Shown: positions 37,257-45,442 of the stretch, one piece after another
Numbering within the stretch: position 1 is the first letter of the stretch
Layout of the letters: the number at the start of each line of letters is the position of its first letter
Source of the DNA: Flavobacterium sp.
GTDB lineage: Bacteria; Bacteroidota; Bacteroidia; Flavobacteriales; Flavobacteriaceae
Assembly: GCF_039595935.1 (NCBI RefSeq)
Contig: NZ_JBCNKR010000004.1
Span: forward strand, 247,001-311,000
DNA: 64,000 bases
Direction of reading: 5' to 3'
Translations under genes and position numbers: made by a program
Notes under the pieces: generated by a model
What the model was told of the DNA's origin: nothing
Seen by the model: the letters and a program-made list of their open reading frames with translations, nothing else
Databases searched by the model: none

Positions 37257-37829
37257 TTTTGCGGTTTGTTTTCGTATACGGCTTAATGTTTCGGGTGTCA
37301 TGCCCAAATATGAGGCAATCATAGTTTGCGGAATTCGTGACGCAAATCCCGGATATTTAGTGATAAAGTTCAGATACTTTTCTTCTGCCGTAAAACTCAG
37401 CGAAGCCTGAATTCGGTTTTGAGCTGCGATAAAACTTTTTTGCAGAATGACATTTACCATATTATTAAAAGCCGGAATCTCGTTGCAAAGCATTTCAAAG
37501 TTTTCATGCGTAAACAATACAAGTTCACTGTCTTCAATCGCATCAATATTAAAACGTGACGGCTGCTGTAATAATAAACTTTCTCTGTCGCCTGTCCACC
37601 AGTTCTCTATACTGAAACTATTTACATGTTCGCCTCCTTTTTCATCAACAGTATAAGTTCGCAGACAGCCTTTGGTTATAAAGGCATCGTATTTCCAGAT
37701 ATCGCCTTCCTGAAGCAGATATTGTCTTTTGCGCAGTTTTTTAATAATGGCAAAAGATTGAATATAATCAGACTCTGATTGTGTCAGTGTTACCTTATCG
37801 TCTAGATATTTTTGGAATATTTCATACAT
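37251..37829 (-). CDS. Crp/Fnr-family regulator with Fnr-like recognition helix
   Basis: 192 residues from the ATG at 37829; an in-frame ATG 14 codons upstream encodes a hydrophobic stretch that is unlikely to be part of the family. A cyclic-nucleotide-binding-like roll (about 20-130; RQYLLQEGDIWKYDAFITKG) and a C-terminal winged helix with TPETLSRIRKQ. The Glu-xx-Ser-Arg pattern in the recognition helix equals that of Fnr, which reads TTGAT half sites, and such a box lies 46-59 bp past the stop. No N-terminal cysteine cluster is present, so oxygen sensing by an iron-sulfur centre is unlikely. Confidence 0.9.
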   Translation of the reverse strand: MYEIFQKYLDDKVTLTQSESDYIQSFAIIKKLRKRQYLLQEGDIWKYDAFITKGCLRTYTVDEKGGEHVNSFSIENWWTGDRESLLLQQPSRFNIDAIEDSELVLFTHENFEMLCNEIPAFNNMVNVILQKSFIAAQNRIQASLSFTAEEKYLNFITKYPGFASRIPQTMIASYLGMTPETLSRIRKQTAKK

Positions 37830-38180
37830 ATACTGTAAAATTATATAAAAGTTATAAAAGATTAAAACCAAAACTTTCAGGTGGAACAGGAAATACTAGT
37901 GTTTGTGCACAATTCTATTCTTTTGAATTACATATATTTTTTTGCTGTTTTTTTAATAATATGATTTTTTTAGCCTGAAAAAATTATAAAAAATACATAG
38001 TACAGATTTTTTTGTACCCAAAAACGTACTTTATTCCACCTTAGGTAAATTCTTATTAATCACCTTTGTAATGTTATTTACTTGCCACATAACCTATTGT
38101 AAATGTGTCAGGTAAAAACACACTAACTATTAATTATTACCAATCCCTTAATTATTTACTAACCTTTAATTTTTTACAAA
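37830..38180. other. Intergenic region before the PL14-like gene
   Basis: AT-rich. It contains the Crp/Fnr promoter region and the start of the rightward unit. A TTTG at 38065-38068 could be a -33 box, but no clear -7 box follows. No small gene is supported. Confidence 0.5.
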
Positions 38181-38966
38181 ATGAGAAAATTATTAAAATT
38201 AACAAGTTTGTTATTTATTGCAGTATTAGTGTTTAGTTCCTGCGAAAAGGAACAAGAAATCAGTGAAACGCAAAGCGTGAGCAAAGGAGCTGCTCAGCAA
38301 AATGCTAACAAAGAGGCCGCTGCCGCTGCTGCAGATGGTGCTGTTGCTGCATTGGGAAGTGCCGGAGCGAGAACTATTACTTTGCAAACCAATACATTAT
38401 CATGCCCTGGAGGTTTATGTACATCGTATGGTGTTTGGTCTACGGGCGTTTACACAGTTTGGTTTCAAATGAGATTTAATTCTGGATTTTATTGGAGCCG
38501 TGGCGGTAAATGTGGGTACGGTATCTTAATTGGTGACCAAAACACAGGAGGTGACCCAGGATGGGACGGAAATGGCGGTAGTGCAAGATTTATGTGGTAC
38601 TGTCCAAATGGATCAAACACTGCTAAAGGAAGCGGGGCTTATTTACAGCCTTACGTTTACTACAGAGATCAGCCTGGACAATATGGAAATGATTTCGGAA
38701 AAAAATATTATATTCAGGAAAATGTTACTTACAACTGCCAGATATCTGTTAAGCTAAACACAGGATCTAATACTGACGGATATGTGAAATATTATGTAAA
38801 CGGTACTGAAATCTTAAATCAAAAAATTCGCTGGGTAACTAACGATGCAAAGCGTAATGTAAATGCAGTAAGTTTACACACATTCCGTGGAGGAAGCCAA
38901 AGTTACTGGACAGCTCCTGTTACAAGCTCTATCTACTATCCTAGCGCGTCTTGGGATGCTCAATAA
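38181..38966 (+). CDS. PL14-like polysaccharide lyase lipoprotein
   Basis: 261 residues, lipobox VFSSC (Cys21). An alanine-rich linker (about 36-62) tethers the domain to the membrane. The rest is a beta-jelly-roll resembling PL14-type lyases: WFQMRFNSGF, GGKCGYG, GGDPGWDGNGGSARFMW, DQPGQYG, VKLNTGSN, and HTFRGGSQ near the end. PL14 members act on alginate or glucuronan. I recognise the fold pattern but not a specific activity, so a carbohydrate-binding or glucanase role is possible. No SusC/D gene is adjacent. Confidence 0.6.
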   Translation: MRKLLKLTSLLFIAVLVFSSCEKEQEISETQSVSKGAAQQNANKEAAAAAADGAVAALGSAGARTITLQTNTLSCPGGLCTSYGVWSTGVYTVWFQMRFNSGFYWSRGGKCGYGILIGDQNTGGDPGWDGNGGSARFMWYCPNGSNTAKGSGAYLQPYVYYRDQPGQYGNDFGKKYYIQENVTYNCQISVKLNTGSNTDGYVKYYVNGTEILNQKIRWVTNDAKRNVNAVSLHTFRGGSQSYWTAPVTSSIYYPSASWDAQ

Positions 38967-39032
38967 ATGAGTTTATTGAAAACATTTATGTGTTTTTTGC
39001 CAGACTAACTTTTTATTAGAAAAGTAATTAAA

Positions 39033-39080
39033 AAAAGAGAGGCTGTTTCATAGATTATGAAACAGCCTCTTTATATTTTG
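39033..39080. terminator. Bidirectional terminator between convergent genes
   Basis: AGAGGCTGTTTCATA (39038-39052) and TATGAAACAGCCTCT (39056-39070) are perfect 15-bp arms with a 3-base loop and A/T flanks on both sides. Confidence 0.85.
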
Positions 39081-39122
39081 CAAAGATGCCCTAAATCAAC
39101 TTTTAAAATAAGTTAATAGTTT

Positions 39123-39956
39123 CTAGTATAAATAGTTAAGAGCAGTAACGTCGTTTGAGTTAAAAGCTCCTGTCTCACTTGAGCTAAAGCAAGCTCTCAT
39201 GTAAGACGTAGAATCATATCCTGTAGGTGTTCCCGGAATATGAACCGCTCCAACGCCAGCTGTTCCTTCATTTGAGTTTTGTCCACAGCTTTGACGGCTG
39301 AACCAGTCTGTATGACGTAAACCAATACAGTGTCCGATTTCGTGTGCTGCAACGTGAGCATTTACTCCTGTTGAATAAGAATCTAATCCAGAATATAAAG
39401 TAACTGAATTATAAGGTGCACCACCAGAAGGGAATCCGGCTACACCACCGGCAGATCCGGTTTGTCTTCTTACCACAATATTTGCGCCAGAAGTACTAGA
39501 ACTAAATGTTAATGTAAAGTTGATAGATAATCCTAAATTGTTATATCTATTAATTGCTGCCTGCAATCCTGCACGCATATTGGTAGTCAAGGCTGTAGTA
39601 CCAGTTCCTGATAATCCAACAACTTTTATAGTTCTTGGCGCTGATACTAAATTTGTTGTACGGTATTGTTCGGTTGTAATACCTCCATGAAGATCCATTT
39701 TGCTTAATTGATCTTTTGTCATGACGATGCATCCTTCAATCAAGTAGGCATCCTCAGTGGTACCATCCAACCTGGTATTTTTGATCACTTGTACATCTTT
39801 ATTATTTAATGAAAGTGAGCTGATTTTATCTAACACGTCTTGTGTTACTTTTAGAGATCCATTACTTGATTGATCTACAGTTTCATCTTCTTTATTACAT
39901 GACACTAGTACAAGCGCTGCAAATGAGAAGACCAAAATTGATTTTAGTTTTTTCAT
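39123..39956 (-). CDS. M57-type HEIGH zinc metalloprotease lipoprotein
   Basis: 277 residues, lipobox LVSC (Cys20). The zinc motif HEIGHCIGLRH (His205, Glu206, His209, His215) is HExxHxxGxxH, a metzincin-like site, and the HEIGH spelling is that of the Bacteroidota M57 family. The N-terminal 100 residues look like a propeptide (LSLNNKDVQVIKNTRLDGT). It is probably surface-exposed. It is monocistronic and convergent with the PL14-like gene. Confidence 0.9.
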   Translation of the reverse strand: MKKLKSILVFSFAALVLVSCNKEDETVDQSSNGSLKVTQDVLDKISSLSLNNKDVQVIKNTRLDGTTEDAYLIEGCIVMTKDQLSKMDLHGGITTEQYRTTNLVSAPRTIKVVGLSGTGTTALTTNMRAGLQAAINRYNNLGLSINFTLTFSSSTSGANIVVRRQTGSAGGVAGFPSGGAPYNSVTLYSGLDSYSTGVNAHVAAHEIGHCIGLRHTDWFSRQSCGQNSNEGTAGVGAVHIPGTPTGYDSTSYMRACFSSSETGAFNSNDVTALNYLY

Positions 39957-40522
39957 AAATAAGCTTTTTTAGGGGGTTTTAAATTAAGTTGATAAATAGG
40001 GGTCTTTACAAAATATTAATAATATTTTAACCTAAATTAGTAATTTTTTAATATTAAAATACTTATAAATAACAATTTTAACATTTTTAACACTTTTATT
40101 TAAAATTATTACTGTGATTTTTTTAGTATTAATTATCTTATTTTTCTTCTTCATCCCAAGCAGGATAAGTGATCAACGAAAAAATTATTTTTTTGCAGCT
40201 AACAAATTGTATTCTAATATTTTATTTCGAAAAAAGTGCCTAAAAGAAAAAAATGATGACATTTTCGTAAAATTTAAGATTCAATCTGATTTTTAAAAAA
40301 GGGAGAATTGACGCAAAATAGTTACTGTAAAAAAATCATAAAATTATTACTAATAAATTCTTAACTTTGATTTCATCTCATCAGATAAATATTTCAAAAA
40401 GAAATCATTAAAAATCCATTTCATCATTCTTGTATATGAATTAGAAAGTAATACATCTTGCCTTGCCTTGTTTGCACCATTGATAATACGATTATAACTG
40501 CCCCCTTAAGATCTAAAAATAA
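39957..40522. other. Intergenic region upstream of the S8 protease
   Basis: 566 bp, extremely AT-rich. An open frame of 60 codons (40114-40296) is dominated by low-complexity Phe/Ile/Lys and is not credible. A rightward -7 box TAACTTTG lies at 40372-40379, giving a leader of about 140 nt. No RNA structure is evident. Confidence 0.5.
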
Positions 40523-43237
40523 ATGAAGAAGCGAATTACTTTTCTACTTTTTATGGTAACAGCTGTCTGTTTCTCTCAGGATTCAGAAAAATGGAAACAC
40601 TACCTAAAAAAAGAGAACAATATAAAATTTGAGAAATATTATTTTACATCTTTAGAAAATGCCCGGCAAAATAAATTTACCATTGTAAAAAAGCTGGATA
40701 GCCATTTTTGTATTGTTGAAAATAGAAACTCAAAATCCGGTAAACAGCTTCAAAAAACTTTTCCTGTAAACAATTTATGGAAATTACCTGCTGATTTTTC
40801 CAGTCATACTACTCCAAAACAATATATAATAGTTACTGATAGTATAAAAAAGTTTCTTACTGATTTACAGTCCATAAACATTTCTGAAATCAAAATTTTA
40901 AATGACAACCTTCTGGTCATAAAAACTGATTCTGAAAAAATTAGTAATGAGATTATTGCTTTAAATACTGTGACTGCAATTTCCCGAGAATCACTGCAGC
41001 CAAAAAGCGAATCAAAAATAATCGATCAAAATTTTAGCATTAACAATATAAACAAAGCCAATATTGACTTCCCTCAACTAACAGGCGAAAATGAAATCGT
41101 ATCTATTAAAGATGATCTTTTTGATGTAAACGATATTGATTTATCGAATAAACTCATTGCGTCGTCATTACAATCTTCTACAATATCAAGTCATGCAACC
41201 GCAATGGCAACTATCGTTTCGGGATTAGGAAACAGTTCTGCATTAGGGAAGGGAGTTGCTCAAAAAGCTAAAATACTCTCGTCTGACTTTTCTAATATTT
41301 ATCCTGATGATACTGCCGATTTACAAGGTGCTGTTACTCAAAATCATTCTTATGGTACTGAAATTGAGAATTTTTATGGCTCGCTCGCCAATGCTTATGA
41401 TTCGCAATTATTTTTAAATACAAATTTGACTCATTGTTTTTCTTCTGGAAATATTGGCTTTCAGGGATATAAATCTATTACCGGAAATTTCAAGCAATCT
41501 AAAAATAGTATTGTTCTGGGATGTATTGATCAGAATGAAGTAATTATGCCGTTTTCGTCAAAAGGTCCGGCTTATGATGGCCGGATAAAACCGGAGTTAG
41601 TAGCTTTTAGCACACAAGGAACTTCAAATTCTACAGCTTTGGCTACAGGAATTATTACGCTTCTTAAACAGCATTATAAAACAATACACAATGCTTCTTT
41701 GACGAATGCCCTGACAAAGGCCGTTTTAATTAATAGCGCAAAAGATTTGGGCAGCACAGGTCCGGATTTTACTTACGGTTATGGCAATATCAATGCGGAT
41801 AAAAGTTTAAAAACGATCAGCGATAACAGAATTATATCCGGAAATGTGGTATCGGGTCAAACAAATTCACATACTATTACAATTCCGTCAAATGCAAAAA
41901 ATCTAAAAATCACATTAGTGTGGAATGATTTGCCTGCCGCAATTAACAGCAATATAAGTTTGATAAACGATTTAGATCTGGAACTTGTTTCTGCAAACAA
42001 CACTGCTTTTTTACCGTGGATTCTTAATCCTGATATTCCACAAGATTTAGCCGTAAGAGGAAAAGACCACATTAATAATATTGAACAAATTACGGTTGAA
42101 AACCCAATATCTGGTTCTTATACTATTAAGGTTACGGGTTCATACATTTCAGAGTCTTCTCAGGAATATGGCATCGCTTATGAATACGAATTAGAAAATC
42201 AGTTTGAATGGAACTATCCTGTAAACAATGATAATTTTCCTTATGATGGCAAAACGATTTCACCTTTTAAATGGAATTCTTCGTTTTCAGGTACTTCCGG
42301 AAAATTATCTATTAGTTACGATAATGGACAAACCTGGGAAATTATCGCAAATAATATCAATCTTAATAATGAGCAATTTAGTTATACGCCTCCTGAGAAA
42401 AAATTTTCAAAAGCTAGATTAAAAATGTCGATTGGGAATGTTGATTATATCTCGGATAGTTTTACGATTTCGTATGATTTAAACATTACGAGCAGCTTAG
42501 TTTGCGATGGCACTACAGAAATTAATTGGGACAAACCTGCTGATGTTGATTCTTTTAATATTTATCAAATGACAACAGATCATTTAGAATTTAAAGAACA
42601 AACCACAAATCCCCATTATACTTATACCGATGGAAAAATTTACACGGTTGTTCCTGTGTTTGATACTAATGAAGGTATAAAAAGTGAATCGACTTTACAA
42701 TATGCCCAAAACTCTAATTGTTATTTTGAATTGGCTTTGGCTGAGGTTTATGAAGAAGACAAAATAAAAGTCAGCTCGAGTCTTTTCAGTTTGTACAACA
42801 TTAAAAAAATTGAGTTATTAAAAATACATAATAACGAAGAAACCGTTATTAGCACTATAAATGATATCGGCTCTAAAACATTCTCATTTTTAGATACGGC
42901 TCCCGAAAAAGGCAGTAATAGTTATAAGATAAACCTAATTTTAGAAAACAATAACGTAATTAGTTCTTCTATATTTAATGCTACCTATTTGGGTGATACA
43001 TTGTTTTTGGTGCATCCTACTTTATTAAAAAGAAATCAGGAATTAAGTATTGAAGCCAAAAATGAAGGCAACGCTACTTTCTTTTTATATACTATTGGCG
43101 GACAAAATACAATCACTTCTCCTCTATTATCTAAAACCAATACAATTGATCTAAAAAATACAGCATCAGGCATTTACTTATATAAAATAGTTTCTGGTTC
43201 CGGAGAAACCCAAACTGGTAAGATTGCTGTTTTTTAA
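40523..43237 (+). CDS. T9SS-exported subtilisin-like (S8) serine protease
   Basis: 904 residues, signal peptide ending near VCFS. Catalytic triad by motif: Asp197 in VSIKDDLFD, His224 in SSHATAMAT, Ser368 in GTSNSTALATG. A beta-sandwich of the proprotein-convertase type follows (KNLKITLVWNDLPA, about 450-560), then Ig-like modules. The last 75 residues (LFLVHPTLLKRNQELSIEA to QTGKIAVF) have the form of a type A T9SS sorting domain. It is probably secreted or attached to the surface through the gliding-type system. The N-terminal 170 residues are likely a propeptide and inhibitor region. It is monocistronic. Confidence 0.9.
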   Translation: MKKRITFLLFMVTAVCFSQDSEKWKHYLKKENNIKFEKYYFTSLENARQNKFTIVKKLDSHFCIVENRNSKSGKQLQKTFPVNNLWKLPADFSSHTTPKQYIIVTDSIKKFLTDLQSINISEIKILNDNLLVIKTDSEKISNEIIALNTVTAISRESLQPKSESKIIDQNFSINNINKANIDFPQLTGENEIVSIKDDLFDVNDIDLSNKLIASSLQSSTISSHATAMATIVSGLGNSSALGKGVAQKAKILSSDFSNIYPDDTADLQGAVTQNHSYGTEIENFYGSLANAYDSQLFLNTNLTHCFSSGNIGFQGYKSITGNFKQSKNSIVLGCIDQNEVIMPFSSKGPAYDGRIKPELVAFSTQGTSNSTALATGIITLLKQHYKTIHNASLTNALTKAVLINSAKDLGSTGPDFTYGYGNINADKSLKTISDNRIISGNVVSGQTNSHTITIPSNAKNLKITLVWNDLPAAINSNISLINDLDLELVSANNTAFLPWILNPDIPQDLAVRGKDHINNIEQITVENPISGSYTIKVTGSYISESSQEYGIAYEYELENQFEWNYPVNNDNFPYDGKTISPFKWNSSFSGTSGKLSISYDNGQTWEIIANNINLNNEQFSYTPPEKKFSKARLKMSIGNVDYISDSFTISYDLNITSSLVCDGTTEINWDKPADVDSFNIYQMTTDHLEFKEQTTNPHYTYTDGKIYTVVPVFDTNEGIKSESTLQYAQNSNCYFELALAEVYEEDKIKVSSSLFSLYNIKKIELLKIHNNEETVISTINDIGSKTFSFLDTAPEKGSNSYKINLILENNNVISSSIFNATYLGDTLFLVHPTLLKRNQELSIEAKNEGNATFFLYTIGGQNTITSPLLSKTNTIDLKNTASGIYLYKIVSGSGETQTGKIAVF

Positions 43238-43494
43238 TTTACCATAAGTTTAGATGTAAATTAAAAATTCCCTGCACGAATACATATCTTTCATAACAAA
43301 AAAAAGCCGTTTTGTAACGTTTTTTCTTATTATTTTTAATGAGTTTATAATTTTAAATCAGATTTTTTGAGACTCTCTGCCTAATATAACCTGATTGAAA
43401 ATCAGATGGTTATTTATTTAAGAATCGTACACGCAAATCACTCCCAAAAATCCGTGTTCATTAATTCATTATTTAATATTTAATCCAAAAAAAA

Positions 43495-44226
43495 ATGAAA
43501 ACAAAAATTCTAACAATCTGTGCCAGCGCAGTATTAACGCTATTTTCTTGTAATGATTCAGGCAATAAAAAAGACTGTCCTGATGCTCCTCCTCCATTGA
43601 GAGAACGAATTATAACTGCCGAAGAGCAGGCTTCTTTAACACCAGATATAGTTCTTAAACGTCTTAAAGATGGCAATAAGCATTTTGTTGCTAATAATGT
43701 TACAGCCAGAGATCATTCGGCAATGGTGAGAAATGCGGTTCAGGGACAGTTTCCAAAAGCCGTAATTCTTTCTTGCCTGGACAGCAGAATACCTGTTGAA
43801 GATGTTTTTAATAATGGTATCGGCGATCTTTTTGTAGGTCGTGTTGCGGGTAATTTTGCCAATACTGACTTATTAGGCAGTATGGAATTTGGCTGTAAAG
43901 TTATGGGAGCAAAAGTGATTCTTGTGTTAGGACACGAATCGTGCGGTGCCATAACATCTGCTATCAATAATAATGTAACAATAGGTAATCTTCCTGCAAT
44001 GCTTGCCAATATAAGACCTGCTGTACTAAATTCACAGGACTTTTCCGGAGACAAAACTTCAAGCAATAAAGAATTTGTGGCCTATGTTTCAAAAAATAAT
44101 GTGATTAATACGATAAAAACGATTAGAGAGAAAAGCCCGATTTTAAAAGAAATGGAAGATAAAGGTCAAATTAAAATTGTAGGTGCCTATTATAATATGC
44201 AAACCGGAAAGGTTGATTTTTTATAA
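43495..44226 (+). CDS. Lipoprotein beta-class carbonic anhydrase
   Basis: 243 residues. Lipobox LFSC (Cys19), so it is anchored outside the cytoplasm. Zinc ligands Cys94 in LSCLDSR, His147 and Cys150 in GHESCGA; Asp96 and Arg98 form the usual dyad. It interconverts CO2 and bicarbonate. Most beta-class enzymes are cytosolic, and export as a lipoprotein is unusual. It is monocistronic, with a hairpin terminator (44250-44280) downstream. The upstream 257-bp gap shows no clear promoter. Confidence 0.92.
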   Translation: MKTKILTICASAVLTLFSCNDSGNKKDCPDAPPPLRERIITAEEQASLTPDIVLKRLKDGNKHFVANNVTARDHSAMVRNAVQGQFPKAVILSCLDSRIPVEDVFNNGIGDLFVGRVAGNFANTDLLGSMEFGCKVMGAKVILVLGHESCGAITSAINNNVTIGNLPAMLANIRPAVLNSQDFSGDKTSSNKEFVAYVSKNNVINTIKTIREKSPILKEMEDKGQIKIVGAYYNMQTGKVDFL

Positions 44227-44249
44227 ATAAAATCTACTGAATATTTTAT

Positions 44250-44280
44250 AAGAGACAGTCTCAAAAGGGCTGCTCTTTTT
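44250..44280 (+). terminator. Terminator of the carbonic anhydrase gene
   Basis: AAGAGACAG (44250-44258) pairs with CTGCTCTT (44270-44277) with one bulged A, followed by T. Confidence 0.65.
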
Positions 44281-44334
44281 GTATGCTTCAGAGAAGCCAA
44301 ATATTTATAGAAAGCATAAATTTTACAACGTAAA

Positions 44335-44391
44335 ACTCCAGAGGAGCGGCATATAGTAAGATTCTAAAAAAATATGTCACTCCTCCGGAGC
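44335..44391. repeat. REP-like inverted repeat
   Basis: ACTCCAGAGGAGCGGCATAT (44335-44354) is matched in inverted form at 44372-44391, about 16 of 20 positions. It is a non-coding palindromic unit resembling dispersed GGAG...CATAT repeats common in this genus. Nothing else is seen in 44281-44519. Confidence 0.55.
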
Positions 44392-44519
44392 TTATTTGAT
44401 TTATTCAATGACGAGAAATTTTGTTTTAAATAGCTGTATTTCAAAATTTTAATTTAACTTTAACATCCCCAACTCGAAATACATACAGTTAATAATCTGA
44501 CCTCCTAAATTTTAAATTT

Positions 44520-45146
44520 ATGAAATGGTTTACGACTTTAATTACGGGATTTACGAGTAAATTTTCTAAAAAGCCTCTTACAGAAAGCTTAGTTAATTTA
44601 GAAAAAGGAAAAGAACTTTACTTAACCAGCAGGTTTCAGGAAGCTATTGTGCATCTGGATAATGCTGTTAATTCTGAATTTGATTCGACTGTTTATGAAT
44701 TAAGAGCCAGTTGTTTTCAAAAATTAGATTATCATTACAAAGCCATCGAAGATTTTGATAAAGTTATAGAACTGAATCCTTTGGAATTTTCTTATTACTA
44801 CAGCCGCGCGGTTTCTAAAAAAGCTATTTATGATTTTACCGGACAAATCGAGGATCTTCATAATTGTATTCATTATTATAAAAAGAACAAAAACATTGAA
44901 AACCGTTTATTAAAAAAACTCGAAACGGATTTGATTACTGCCGGAAATCATATCGAAAGATTAAAACAAAATATCAGTTTGCTTCACAATAATTCTTACG
45001 CAGAAATAAAAGCAGTAATCAGCGATTGTCTTCAGCAGATTAAAAAATTAAAACCCAGAAATAATAAACTTAAAAGACCGCTTCGCAATATAAAAGCCCG
45101 ACAAATAAATTCTATTATTATTCCTTATGTAAATTCTCAAATGTAA
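44520..45146 (+). CDS. Tetratricopeptide-repeat protein
   Basis: 208 residues, no signal peptide. About three TPR units between residues 25 and 120: GKELYLTSRFQEAIVHLDNAV, YELRASCFQKLDYHYKAIEDFDKVIELNP, and YYYSRAVSKKAIYDFTGQIEDL. The C-terminal third is a basic helix. It is probably a protein-protein interaction module; partner unknown. It is convergent with the leftward 45-55 kb cluster. Confidence 0.85.
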   Translation: MKWFTTLITGFTSKFSKKPLTESLVNLEKGKELYLTSRFQEAIVHLDNAVNSEFDSTVYELRASCFQKLDYHYKAIEDFDKVIELNPLEFSYYYSRAVSKKAIYDFTGQIEDLHNCIHYYKKNKNIENRLLKKLETDLITAGNHIERLKQNISLLHNNSYAEIKAVISDCLQQIKKLKPRNNKLKRPLRNIKARQINSIIIPYVNSQM

Positions 45147-45152
45147 GAAGGT

Positions 45153-45431
45153 TTACTTTTTATCGCCATCGTTTTTTATTCTTCTTAATTTTTTATGAAT
45201 GATACTTTGAGTTGATCTTTTTTTGACTTCATAATCCTTAACACATCTTTGAAGTTCCAGCAGTAAAGTTTTAAAACAGGTATAAAGCACATCCAGCTCT
45301 TCCATGTTTTCATAAATCTTCAAATCATCTTCTGATGCTGTTTTTACGGCAACAGATTCGTATTTATATTTTTCAAATATTTGAATTAATTTACGGTGTT
45401 CTATGTTATCAATTCCTCTCATAAATAACAA
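45153..45431 (-). CDS. Small hypothetical protein downstream of S41 protease
   Basis: 92 residues (or 89 from the internal ATG), no signal peptide, helical and strongly charged (YENMEELDVLYTCFKTLLLELQ, then a basic tail KKLRRIKND). It is 11 bp downstream of the S41 gene and on the same strand, so it would be the last gene of that cluster. No family is recognised. Confidence 0.55.
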   Translation of the reverse strand: MLFMRGIDNIEHRKLIQIFEKYKYESVAVKTASEDDLKIYENMEELDVLYTCFKTLLLELQRCVKDYEVKKRSTQSIIHKKLRRIKNDGDKK

Positions 45432-45442
45432 TCAAAATTTTA

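Noticed and set aside
40114..40296. Possible 60-residue membrane peptide in the 39957-40522 gap
   Set aside because: Low-complexity Phe/Ile/Lys from AT-rich DNA, no promoter box or ribosome-binding context.
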